DNA of 58,862 bases, from the NCBI GenBank assembly GCA_964548535.1, contig CAZJRQ010000012.1, forward strand, positions 1 through 58,862, in the 5' to 3' direction. Position 1 is the first letter of the stretch. Each line of letters opens with the position of its first letter. Made by a program: the position numbers and the translations under genes. Source of the DNA: CAZJRQ01 sp964548535. Lineage in GTDB: Bacteria > Bacillota > Clostridia > Oscillospirales > Ruminococcaceae. The notes below the pieces were generated by a model that saw only the letters and a program-made list of their open reading frames with translations, had not been told where the DNA came from and did no database searches. Below are positions 34,802-42,645 of the stretch, in pieces.

Positions 34802-35614
34802 GTGAAATGTCCTAAGTGTAAGAAAACGGTAAGTGAAAATGATGCGGTTTGCAGTAATTGCGGTGTGGCTCTAAAGGATAAAAAACATAATACTTTTAAA
34901 AATCTGTTTATTAAAAATAAAAAACAAGATAGACCTATGGTTTTAGAAACTATGGTTGAAGCTTCAAATTCACAGAAATCTCATAAAAACAAAAAGAGAG
35001 AAAAGAAGATTAAGATTACTATTCTTACAGTGGTCGCGCTCTTAGTGGCTGCTTTGATTATAGTGCTTATTAGCCAGTTGACTTCTGACAAAGGTGAAAA
35101 GAAAGCTTCACAAACAGCTGAATTTATTGGAGAAACGATAACTGATGCTGAAAAGGATTTGAAAATTCATTTTAAAGACAACTCGCAGTTTCATATTTTG
35201 AATAAAGCAGTAGCTTTTGACTATGTTTATGAAACAGATGATAAGGTGGAGATTGATGATGTTTCGTATCCTGAATGGACTATTGCTATTTTAAATGACT
35301 CGAATGCGAATATTGAAAAAGTTACCTATACAAATTATAAAGTTTTGAAAAAGGATAGCAGAGGTAAAAAACTTTCTAAGAAAATTAATTTGGATAGCTT
35401 TGATAAAGGAGCTAGATTTTCGTCAGTAACTGATCAATTAAAGTTAGATCCATATAAGATTATTTATGCTGAAAATTCTACAAGCTATATATATAAATAT
35501 CATTATACACAGTCAAATTCTGACGATCAAAATGTTTTGCTAACTATCGTTTTTGATGAAAAAATGAAGTATTTGTATTATACATCGGTTGATCTTTATC
35601 CATTATATATGTAG
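34802..35614 (+). CDS. Zinc-ribbon, single-pass membrane protein of unknown function
   Basis: 270 aa. GTG start at 34802 with GAGGGG 8 nt upstream; a GTG 9 nt earlier overlaps that site and is rejected. The N-terminus is a treble-clef-like zinc ribbon, C3-x2-C6 and C17-x2-C20. A basic linker (KKREKKIK) leads to one TM helix at about 64-87, placing about 180 residues outside the cell. The outer part is polar and beta-rich, with no recognised domain. The cytosolic zinc ribbon plus external domain matches the architecture of the next gene, suggesting a related surface-sensing role. Confidence 0.75.
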   Translation: MKCPKCKKTVSENDAVCSNCGVALKDKKHNTFKNLFIKNKKQDRPMVLETMVEASNSQKSHKNKKREKKIKITILTVVALLVAALIIVLISQLTSDKGEKKASQTAEFIGETITDAEKDLKIHFKDNSQFHILNKAVAFDYVYETDDKVEIDDVSYPEWTIAILNDSNANIEKVTYTNYKVLKKDSRGKKLSKKINLDSFDKGARFSSVTDQLKLDPYKIIYAENSTSYIYKYHYTQSNSDDQNVLLTIVFDEKMKYLYYTSVDLYPLYM

Positions 35615-35726
35615 TTTTTTAGAAAGATTTTATGGCTTTTATTGTGAATTCTGTGAAAAAACGATTTCAACTTGTTACAAATATACTACAAATTATTTCA
35701 TAAAGTCTACAGTTTAGTGCTTATTC

Positions 35727-35755
35727 TTGACTTATCATGTGTTTGTTGATATTAT
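35727..35755 (+). promoter_or_regulatory. Sigma-A promoter of the pseudokinase gene
   Basis: TTGACT (35727-35732), 17-nt spacer, TATTAT (35750-35755), 33 nt before the ATG. Confidence 0.72.
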
Positions 35756-35788
35756 AAATTGATGATTTATGAAAAAAGGAGGTTAAGT

Positions 35789-37603
35789 ATGGATTCGAGT
35801 GTAAAGCTTTGTATGGGTTGCATGAATGAGTTAGATGCTAATGGTGTTTGTCATTATTGCAGCTATACCGATGATATACCTCATTTGCAATCATACCTGG
35901 CTCCTAGAACAGTACTTGACAATAGATACATTGTTGGAAAAATGTTATCATATAATGGTGAGGGAGCTTCTTACATTTGTTATGATATTGTAAGAAAAAC
36001 TAAGGCGGTTGTTAGGGAATATATGCCTGATACTCTTTGCGAAAGAGAAAGCGGTACGCAAAATATAGTTGTAAATCCTGATTGTTTGGCGAAATATAAA
36101 ACATATATGTTAGAATTTGCTGATATGTATAAAGTTTTATCGCGTATGAAAAATCTAAATCATATATCTACAGCAATGGATATGTTTTCAGAAAACAATA
36201 CTACATATGTTGTTTTGGATTATGTTGAGGGAGTTTCACTAAAGAAGTTTTTGTATTCGAATAAAGGCTTTTTGTCTTGGCCGCAGGTTAAAAAATTGTT
36301 TGTTCCAATTTTTACAACGCTAAGTATTATACATAATGCAGGAATAATACATCGCGGCATTTCACCTGAAAATATTATTGTTACAACTGATGGCGAATTA
36401 ACATTAACTGGCTTTTGCACAAGTTCGGTTAGAACTCTAAATACTGGATTGATACCCGAATTTTATTCTGGATATACAGCACCAGAGCAGTATACATCAC
36501 TTGATTATCAAGGCACTTGGACTGATGTTTATGCCGTTGCAGCTGTTATTTATCGTATATTAACTGCTGTAGTTCCGCTTGATGCTAAGGCTAGAATGAA
36601 TAATGATACGTTAATGAACGCTTCACAGCTAAATCCTGATGTGCCAAACTATGTTTCAAAGGTTTTAGCTCATGCTATGGCTGTTAAGGGTGAGGTTAGA
36701 ATACAGTCAATAAATGAATTGGTGACTCAGCTGTTTGGTCGTCCTAATCAAATGCAGCATCAAAAGGGTGCTACACAGACTATACCAATTCAAAAAGCTC
36801 AAATGAAAAATCAAAATGATAGAGTTTATGATAATAATTATGATGAAAATCTAGATAGCACTAAGAAAATGAAGCCTGCAACTTTGATTGCTGGAATTAT
36901 TGTGTTGGCACTTTTTCTTGGGTTAGGTATATTTTTGCTTTCACAGCTTTTGTTTTCGTCTGATAACGATAGCTCAAATGATTCATTTGAAGATTCTTTT
37001 GTTTTTGATGATAGCGAATTTATTGTTAATCAAGACAGTTCAGAAGAAATTGAAATTGTTGTAACAACTGCAGAAGAGCAATCTCCTTATGGAGTAGGTT
37101 CAATAATGCCTAATTTGGTCGGAATGAGATATGATGGTATAATTGATCAGATTGGTGATGAATTTACGATTCGTCCTGATTACTTTTATTCTGATTCTGT
37201 TGAAAAAGGTCAAATTACTGAACAGAGTATTCCAGCTGAAAGTGATTATGATCCCGAACTTAAGAACGAGCTTGTGCTAAAAGTTTGTAAAGGTGCTGAA
37301 AACGTAGCAGTCCCTGATTATTCTGGTTTAGCTAAAAAAGATTATCTAGCGATTTTAGATTCGCTTAATATTAAGTATAAAATTGTAAATGTGCAATCGT
37401 CATATGTCCCTGAGGACTATGTAGAATCTACAAGTATTGATGTTGGCTCAAATATAAATGTTAAAAATGGTGATGTGTTGACAGTTAAGGTTTCGTCTGG
37501 AATAAGGACAACTACAATTACAACACCGCAGCAAACTGAAAAACCTGAGCCAGATGTACAATCTGAGGAGCCAGAAGAACAAAATCAGCAATTAGATGAT
37601 TAA
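35789..37603 (+). CDS. Zinc-ribbon Ser/Thr pseudokinase with PASTA domains
   Basis: 604 aa from the ATG at 35789 (AAAGGAGG upstream). Order: zinc ribbon (C8-x2-C11, C21-x2-C24), kinase-like domain (about 45-315), linker, TM helix (about 364-389), acidic linker, then two PASTA-type repeats outside (about 440-570), and a Thr/Pro/Glu-rich tail. The kinase fold is clear (LDYVEGVSLKKFL, YTAPEQY, TWTDVYAVAAVIYRIL), but the catalytic residues are not: the beta-3 Lys is Arg (AVVREY), HRD is HRG (188-190) and DFG is GFC (208-210). The Asn of the catalytic loop (195) remains. Probably a non-catalytic muropeptide or lipid II sensor, by analogy with PrkC/Stk1; that is inference. Confidence 0.88.
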   Translation: MDSSVKLCMGCMNELDANGVCHYCSYTDDIPHLQSYLAPRTVLDNRYIVGKMLSYNGEGASYICYDIVRKTKAVVREYMPDTLCERESGTQNIVVNPDCLAKYKTYMLEFADMYKVLSRMKNLNHISTAMDMFSENNTTYVVLDYVEGVSLKKFLYSNKGFLSWPQVKKLFVPIFTTLSIIHNAGIIHRGISPENIIVTTDGELTLTGFCTSSVRTLNTGLIPEFYSGYTAPEQYTSLDYQGTWTDVYAVAAVIYRILTAVVPLDAKARMNNDTLMNASQLNPDVPNYVSKVLAHAMAVKGEVRIQSINELVTQLFGRPNQMQHQKGATQTIPIQKAQMKNQNDRVYDNNYDENLDSTKKMKPATLIAGIIVLALFLGLGIFLLSQLLFSSDNDSSNDSFEDSFVFDDSEFIVNQDSSEEIEIVVTTAEEQSPYGVGSIMPNLVGMRYDGIIDQIGDEFTIRPDYFYSDSVEKGQITEQSIPAESDYDPELKNELVLKVCKGAENVAVPDYSGLAKKDYLAILDSLNIKYKIVNVQSSYVPEDYVESTSIDVGSNINVKNGDVLTVKVSSGIRTTTITTPQQTEKPEPDVQSEEPEEQNQQLDD

Positions 37604-37648
37604 TGAATTTTGCACAAAAATAAGTCGAATATTTTGTTAAATTATCAT

Positions 37649-37676
37649 AAAAGCCCTTGACATTGTCGGGGCTTTG
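37649..37676 (+). terminator. Terminator of the pseudokinase gene, overlapping the pfkA promoter
   Basis: AAAGCCC pairs with GGGCTTT around a 12-nt loop (about 37650-37675). The T-run is short. The pfkA -35 box lies in the loop. Confidence 0.6.
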
Positions 37677-37685
37677 TGATATTAT
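37657..37685 (+). promoter_or_regulatory. Sigma-A promoter of pfkA nested in the preceding terminator
   Basis: Perfect TTGACA (37657-37662), 17-nt spacer, TATTAT (37680-37685). The -35 is in the loop and the spacer in the 3' arm of the upstream hairpin. The predicted leader of about 66 nt ends at the pfkA ATG. Confidence 0.75.
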
Positions 37686-37757
37686 GAAAATGTTGATTTT
37701 TATATTAGTATAGTTTTAGTTTTTAATTTTTACATTTGAAATTTTGGAGGAATATTT

Positions 37758-38720
37758 ATGGCTAAGAAAATTGGTGTATTAACAAGCGGTGGAGATGCTC
37801 CTGGAATGAACGCTGTAGTTCGTGCTGTTACAAGAACCGCTCTTCAAAAAGGTATAGAAGTAGTTGGTATTCGCAGAGGATACGCTGGTCTTCTTGCTGG
37901 TGATGTTTTTGAAATGACTGCTAGATCAGTATCTGGTATTATCCAAAGAGGTGGTACTTGTCTTTATACTGCTAGATGTCCTGAGTTCCGTGATATGGAA
38001 GGCGTTCAAAAGGGCGTTGATAAGTGTAACGAATTAGGTCTTGAAGGTATTGTTGTAATCGGCGGTGACGGATCATTCAGAGGTGCTGGTGACCTTTCTT
38101 CATTAGGTATTCCTTGTATCGGTGTTCCTGGAACAATTGATAATGATATCCAGTGCACTGATTATACAATTGGTTATGATACTGCTATGAATACAGCGGT
38201 TGAAATGATTGATAAAATTCGTGATACTGCTCAATCACATGACAGATGTTCTGTTGTTGAAGTAATGGGTAGAAAAGCTGGATATATTGCTGTAAACGTA
38301 GGTATTTCAGTAGGTGCTGAGGCTGTTATCACTCTTGAGAGAGATTATGATCTTGATGAGATCGCAGCTAATATGATTAAAACAAAGAAAAATGGTAAGA
38401 CACACTTTATTATCGTTGTATCTGAGGGTGTTGGTCAGTCTGAAAATATTGCTAGAACGATTCAGGAAATGACTGGAATTGAGTCAAGAGTAACTGTTTT
38501 AGGACACGTTCAGAGAGGTGGTTCACCAACTGTTAGAGATAGAGTAATGGCTACTGAAATGGGATTCCATGCTGTTGAACTTCTTGAGCAGGGCATTGGT
38601 AATAGAATTGTTGGTCTTAAGGATGGCAAGGTATATGATGTTGATCTTCAAGAGGGTCTTGCAATGAAGAAACCTTTTATTGATGAGAGATTTGATATTC
38701 TGTATAAGACTTCATTTTAG
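37758..38720 (+). CDS. pfkA: ATP-dependent 6-phosphofructokinase
   Basis: 320 aa, standard bacterial PfkA length. Phosphorylates fructose 6-phosphate, the committed step of glycolysis. GVLTSGGDAPGMNAVVRA at the start, GGDGSFRGA, and PGTIDNDIQCTDYTIGYDTA with the catalytic Asp are visible; Gly in GGDGS and PGTIDND marks the ATP type, as PPi-dependent enzymes usually have Asp and Lys there. VEVMGRKAGYIA and GHVQRGGSPTVRDR (allosteric and substrate Arg) follow. GGAGGA precedes the ATG. Monocistronic, in front of the folT riboswitch. Confidence 0.98.
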   Translation: MAKKIGVLTSGGDAPGMNAVVRAVTRTALQKGIEVVGIRRGYAGLLAGDVFEMTARSVSGIIQRGGTCLYTARCPEFRDMEGVQKGVDKCNELGLEGIVVIGGDGSFRGAGDLSSLGIPCIGVPGTIDNDIQCTDYTIGYDTAMNTAVEMIDKIRDTAQSHDRCSVVEVMGRKAGYIAVNVGISVGAEAVITLERDYDLDEIAANMIKTKKNGKTHFIIVVSEGVGQSENIARTIQEMTGIESRVTVLGHVQRGGSPTVRDRVMATEMGFHAVELLEQGIGNRIVGLKDGKVYDVDLQEGLAMKKPFIDERFDILYKTSF

Positions 38721-38788
38721 TTTTTATTCTTATATTAGGTATTTAATTGATTATTAAATTAATAGTCAGTCAAATTAAACAATTAAAT

Positions 38789-38905
38789 AGGCAGAGTAGG
38801 ATTTTGTGCGTTGTACTTTTTAAGTACTCTAGTGCCTTTTGAACGGGGAGTTGTCAGAAGGACGAAGAGTAAAGCTCACGGTGCATTATCCGCATCCCGC
38901 TGCTA
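38789..38905 (+). promoter_or_regulatory. Tetrahydrofolate (THF) riboswitch
   Basis: The leader contains the ordered THF aptamer elements: GCAGAGTAG opening P1 and its junction, GCGTT, GGGGAGTTGTC, GACGAAG...GCTCACGGTG, and ATTATCCGCATCCCGCTGC closing P1. An extra GTACTT/AAGTAC hairpin extends one stem. It is followed by a terminator and then folT, the gene most often controlled by this class. Folate sufficiency should stop transcription. No clear promoter is visible in 38721-38788. Confidence 0.9.
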
Positions 38906-38940
38906 CATAAACTAGAACGTCATTGTGTTTTGATATAATG

Positions 38941-38983
38941 CCTCCGGTTATGTGGTCGTGCTGCATAACTGGAGGTGTTTTTT
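38941..38983 (+). terminator. Expression-platform terminator of the THF riboswitch
   Basis: CCTCCGGTTATG (38941-38952) pairs with CATAACTGGAGG (38964-38975), 12 bp with one G-U pair, followed by TGTTTTTTGTT. Confidence 0.9.
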
Positions 38984-39045
38984 GTTATTAAATTTGGATG
39001 TTAATTGAACTCTCAAAAAAATATTTTGATGAAAGGATGGTTAAC

Positions 39046-40014
39046 TTGACAAAAAAATCATTGCATATACGTCGAATTGCCATTTCTGCTATGTTTTTGA
39101 GCATAGCTCTAGTACTAAAAACTTATTTTTCTTTTGATATTCCAATGTTTGGAGCAAATGGAATGCGTATAGGTATATCGGGAATTTTCTCGATAATGCC
39201 TTCGATTTTATTTGGACCTATTTATGGTGCAGCGGTTTCTGGCTTGTCTGATTTATTAAGTTATGTTATAAAGCCGACTGGACCTTATCTTCCGCTTTTA
39301 ACTTTGACGGCTGCCGCTGGTGGCTTTATGAGAGGCTGGTTTTGGCAGTTGATTCGTGATAAAAATGCAAAGGGAATGAGTATTGTCGTTGTTATAACAA
39401 CTATTTTAACACTTTTATTTGGAATTGTAAACATTGCATTCTTGAAATCTGATGGAATTGATGAGCAGTTTTATCGTCAAAACGTAAACGTTGAAGAAAT
39501 TGATAAGAGCCAAATGCATAGCGTAAGTAAATTTGTTATCACAAGAACACAAAATTTAACTGAAACCGTAAAAGATGAAGATGGACAAACTGTAAAAGAC
39601 GCAGACGGAAATTCCGTAATTGATGTTGAGAAGAGCATTGATAAAAGGGCGAAAAACTTAGATATGTATAAAATTTTTGTTACATATGCTCTTATTGGAA
39701 TTGCTGTTTTGGGAACTATTCTTTTGCTTGCTGATTTGCTTATTTCTAAGAAAATTAAAGGTGAGGATAAGCAAAGTCAAATTATTCAGTTGTTGCTTGC
39801 AATGATTGTTTCTGGACTTATTGTTACAACTTTGAATACCGTAATTTTGCGTGAATCTATGTCGTTTGCGGCTTGGAAACTGCTGCCGTTTACGGTTGTT
39901 TGGATACCTCGTGTAATTGAAGAAATTCTGGGAAATATCGTAAAGACATATTTCCTTGCTATGTTATTTGCTGCATTTAAGAAGCAGAAGACTTTAAATG
40001 CATTAATGAAATAG
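39046..40014 (+). CDS. folT: Folate-family ECF transporter S component (FolT), with large insertion
   Basis: 322 aa from a TTG at 39046, chosen because GAAAGGA lies 8 nt upstream while the earlier ATGs have no ribosome site or overlap it. Substrate-binding membrane subunit that would work with a shared ECF energising module encoded elsewhere. The N-terminal half is typical of the family: RRIAISAMFLSIALVLKTYFSF, RIGISGIFSIMPSILFGPIYGAAVSGLSDLLSYVIKP. FolT is normally about 170-200 aa. Here a polar stretch of about 75 residues (about 133-207) separates two helix groups. The THF riboswitch upstream supports folate as substrate. Confidence 0.88.
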   Translation: MTKKSLHIRRIAISAMFLSIALVLKTYFSFDIPMFGANGMRIGISGIFSIMPSILFGPIYGAAVSGLSDLLSYVIKPTGPYLPLLTLTAAAGGFMRGWFWQLIRDKNAKGMSIVVVITTILTLLFGIVNIAFLKSDGIDEQFYRQNVNVEEIDKSQMHSVSKFVITRTQNLTETVKDEDGQTVKDADGNSVIDVEKSIDKRAKNLDMYKIFVTYALIGIAVLGTILLLADLLISKKIKGEDKQSQIIQLLLAMIVSGLIVTTLNTVILRESMSFAAWKLLPFTVVWIPRVIEEILGNIVKTYFLAMLFAAFKKQKTLNALMK

Positions 40015-40055
40015 TAAATCTATATTAATATAAAACTTATATAAAACATAAAAAT

Positions 40056-40109
40056 AATACTTGCTTTTTTGTACAATTTGTTGTATAATTATAAGCAAGT
40101 ATTTTTTTA
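40056..40109 (+). terminator. Terminator of folT with an embedded promoter
   Basis: AATACTTGCTT (40056-40066) pairs with AAGCAAGTATT (40093-40103), a perfect 11-bp stem followed by TTTTTT. The 26-nt loop holds most of the proC promoter. Confidence 0.85.
40061..40089 (+). promoter_or_regulatory. Sigma-A promoter of the proC operon, inside the folT terminator
   Basis: TTGCTT (40061-40066), 17-nt spacer, TATAAT (40084-40089). The -35 is part of the terminator 5' arm and the -10 lies in the loop. Initiation near 40096 would start inside the 3' arm, so the new transcript cannot form the hairpin. Confidence 0.7.
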
Positions 40110-40141
40110 TTTTATACTAATTTGAAAGGTTATGACGAATA

Positions 40142-40966
40142 ATGATAAATGTTGGTTTTATTGGCGCTGGTAATATGGGCTTTGCAATTATGAAGGGTAT
40201 TGCTGGAAGTGATTTTTATTTTCAAAATAGTAATGACTCAGACAACTCTATAAAGCTTTTTGCATTTGATGTTTTTGAAGAGCAGCTTAAAAAATTGTCT
40301 GAATTTGGTGTGCAAGCTTGCAAGAGTGAAACTGAAATTTTTGAAAAATGCAAATATGTATTTCTTGCAGTAAAACCTCAGCAGCTTGAAGATGTAATTA
40401 CTAAGATTTCTGACAAAGTTTCTGATGAAACGGTTATTGTTTCAATTTGTGCCGGTATTACTGGAGAATATATAAAGTCAAAAACTAATCAAAATGCAAA
40501 GGTTGTTTTGGTGATGCCTAACACACCAATGCTTTTGGGCGAGGGTGCGACTGCGTTGTCAAAGGTTGAACCTTGCACCGATGATGAGTTCAAATTGGTT
40601 TGCGATATTTTTTCGCAGTGCGGTGAAATTGCTGTTGTTACACCTGACAAGATGAAAGAAATTATCGCAATAAACGGCTCATCTCCTGCATTTATTTATC
40701 TTTATACTAAGGCTTTTGTTGATTATGCAAAGAGCGTAGGTATTGATGAAGACGTGGCTAAGTCGCTGTTTGCAAAATCTTTAATAGGATCTGCTAAGAT
40801 GATTACTGATAGTGGATATTCGATTGATGAGCTTATTAAAATGGTGTCATCAAAGGGTGGGACTACGATTGCCGGACTTGAGAAATTACGTGAGGGCAAT
40901 TTGGAGCAGACTGTAAATAATTGCTGTGAGGCTTGCACAAAACGTGCTTATGAGCTTTCTAAGTAA
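40142..40966 (+). CDS. proC: Pyrroline-5-carboxylate reductase
   Basis: 274 aa. Last step of proline synthesis, NAD(P)H reduction of pyrroline-5-carboxylate. N-terminal Rossmann motif VGFIGAGNMGFAIMKG; VFLAVKPQQ; VVLVMPNTPMLLGEGATAL; and the C-terminal signature GYSIDELIKMVSSKGGTTIAGLEKL. AAAGG lies 12 nt before the ATG, slightly far. First gene of a unit with the spoIIM-like and yesL-like genes, ended by the terminator at 42493. Confidence 0.96.
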   Translation: MINVGFIGAGNMGFAIMKGIAGSDFYFQNSNDSDNSIKLFAFDVFEEQLKKLSEFGVQACKSETEIFEKCKYVFLAVKPQQLEDVITKISDKVSDETVIVSICAGITGEYIKSKTNQNAKVVLVMPNTPMLLGEGATALSKVEPCTDDEFKLVCDIFSQCGEIAVVTPDKMKEIIAINGSSPAFIYLYTKAFVDYAKSVGIDEDVAKSLFAKSLIGSAKMITDSGYSIDELIKMVSSKGGTTIAGLEKLREGNLEQTVNNCCEACTKRAYELSK

Positions 40967-41019
40967 TTTAATTTGATTTTAAAGCATATACTTTACAAAA
41001 TGTATTTGGAGTGATGTAT

Positions 41020-41628
41020 ATGCAAAACAAGAGGACAACCCAATTTATAATGTCTAAAAATAATTTCTTTGCTTTTTTAGTCGGCTTTACCCTAATCGGC
41101 GTGATTATGGGAGTTGTGGCTTATTGCTATATGAGCGATGATTTTTTGATTCAAATTGGTATTGCGCAAGAAAATTTTATTGAAGCTAGACGTAGTTCTG
41201 AATTTATAGTCATACTTATTCGATCGCTTTCAAGTTCAACTATGTTTTTGGGAGCAGTGTTTTTGCTTGGTTTTTCGGCTATTGCTCAGCCAGTAGAAAT
41301 TGGTGTTTTGGTTATAAGGGGCATGGGACTAGGCGTTACTATGGCTCAGGTTTATTCTCAGGGCGGTAAATCGGGGATATTGACTTGTGCTGTTCTGATT
41401 GTTCCAGCGGCAGTTATTTCTGTATATGCGTTAATAATTGGCACTCGTGAAGCTATTTCGATGTCAAATTTGATGCTGAAAAATTCAATGTCCAATCACA
41501 CAGTTGATGGTATGCTTTCTACAGTTAAGCTTTATGGTACAAAATTTCTCGTTCTTGAGGCGGTTATTGCAATTTCAGCAGCTGTTGATTGTGTATGTTC
41601 TGTTGTATTGTTAAATGGATTAATATAA
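41020..41628 (+). CDS. SpoIIM-like sporulation membrane protein
   Basis: 202 aa from the ATG at 41020 (TTTGGAG upstream; earlier in-frame GTG/ATG codons are too close to it). Five or so membrane helices, with FLVGFTLIGVIMGVVAYCYM at about 20-40, then a loop, AVFLLGFSAIAQPVEIGVLVIRGMGLGVTMAQVYSQGGKSGILTCAVLIVPAAVISVYAL, typical of the SpoIIM family GxxxG-rich core. SpoIIM works with SpoIID and SpoIIP in engulfment. Sequence divergence leaves some doubt whether this is true SpoIIM. It sits in the proC unit, with no sporulation promoter seen directly upstream. Confidence 0.75.
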   Translation: MQNKRTTQFIMSKNNFFAFLVGFTLIGVIMGVVAYCYMSDDFLIQIGIAQENFIEARRSSEFIVILIRSLSSSTMFLGAVFLLGFSAIAQPVEIGVLVIRGMGLGVTMAQVYSQGGKSGILTCAVLIVPAAVISVYALIIGTREAISMSNLMLKNSMSNHTVDGMLSTVKLYGTKFLVLEAVIAISAAVDCVCSVVLLNGLI

Positions 41629-41664
41629 TAAAAACTAAGTGATTTAAATTAAAGGAGCGTTAAA

Positions 41665-42483
41665 ATGGCATTATTTCGCGGTTACGATCAACCTGGCAGA
41701 GGTATTCCTAAGGCACCAATTGAGAAAAAAGGGATATTTAAGTTTTTCGAGATTTATGGCAGAAGATGTTGGACACTGATGGGACTTAACTTGCTTTATT
41801 TGCTGTTTTGTCTGCCAATAATTACAATCGGACCTGCAACGGCGGCGATGACAAAGGTTACAAGGAATTATTCGCAGGAACGTCATGCGTTTGTTTGGGC
41901 TGATTTCATTGAAACATTTAAAAAGTGTTTTAAGCAGAGTTTTATTATGGGGATTATTGATATTGTCGCAGTCGCAGGTTTTTTGATTGCTTTGCCAACA
42001 TACAGAATTTGGTCTGAGCAGAATAGGCTGATTATGATTCCGCTAATTATAACTGTTAGCTGTATGATTGTATTTTTCATGATGCATTTTTATATTTATC
42101 AGATGATTGTATCGACTAATTTAAGTCTTCACCAGATTTTGAAAAATTCATTTTTCTTGGTAAGTTTAGGATTAAAGAGCAGTCTTTACACTTTGCTTGT
42201 TGCAATAGTAATATTCTTCATAATTTTAGGATTTTTCCCTTGGACGTTATTTATTCTGCCGTTTTGGCCTTTCTCTTTTATGAATTTTGTTATGTCATTT
42301 AATTGCTATCCAGTTATTAGAAAGTACGTAATTCAGCCATACTATGACGCAAAGGGTAAGGAAAACCCAGAGTTTGATTATTTAAATGATGATTCAAATG
42401 AGGCAGTTTTTGAAGATAGTCCAGAGCTTGAGAATAATGAAGAAAAGCCAAAAAGTAAAAAGCGTGGTAAGACAATTTCATAG
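41665..42483 (+). CDS. YesL-like (DUF624) membrane protein
   Basis: 272 aa. RRCWTLMGLNLLYLLFCLPIITIGPATAAMTKVTRNY is the DUF624/YesL hallmark, followed by a soluble stretch, HAFVWADFIETFKKCFKQS, and four more hydrophobic helices (to about 215). The C-terminal 45 residues are acidic, then basic (KSKKRGK). In many Firmicutes YesL-type genes lie next to sugar-ABC systems or regulators; the biochemical role is unknown. AAAGGAG precedes the ATG. Last gene of the proC unit. Confidence 0.82.
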   Translation: MALFRGYDQPGRGIPKAPIEKKGIFKFFEIYGRRCWTLMGLNLLYLLFCLPIITIGPATAAMTKVTRNYSQERHAFVWADFIETFKKCFKQSFIMGIIDIVAVAGFLIALPTYRIWSEQNRLIMIPLIITVSCMIVFFMMHFYIYQMIVSTNLSLHQILKNSFFLVSLGLKSSLYTLLVAIVIFFIILGFFPWTLFILPFWPFSFMNFVMSFNCYPVIRKYVIQPYYDAKGKENPEFDYLNDDSNEAVFEDSPELENNEEKPKSKKRGKTIS

Positions 42484-42492
42484 CATTTTTTC

Positions 42493-42530
42493 ACACCGTG
42501 TTGAGATATTCAATGCGGTGTTTTTTATTT
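42493..42530 (+). terminator. Terminator of the proC-spoIIM-yesL unit
   Basis: ACACCG (42493-42498) pairs with CGGTGT (42516-42521), with a longer loop, followed by TTTTTATTTTAT. Confidence 0.75.
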
Positions 42531-42645
42531 TATAAAGTAAAAAATCCCCATAATGATGAAGATTTATGTTAGTCGATATTTTTTTTCTAATATTGTTATA
42601 GCACAATATTAGAAGTATGTACCGGCAGGAAAATCCTGCCGTATT

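Noticed and set aside
38998..39045. Longer FolT start at the ATG at 38998
   Set aside because: It begins just after the riboswitch terminator with no Shine-Dalgarno; the TTG at 39046 has GAAAGGA at good spacing and gives a normal basic N-terminus before the first helix.
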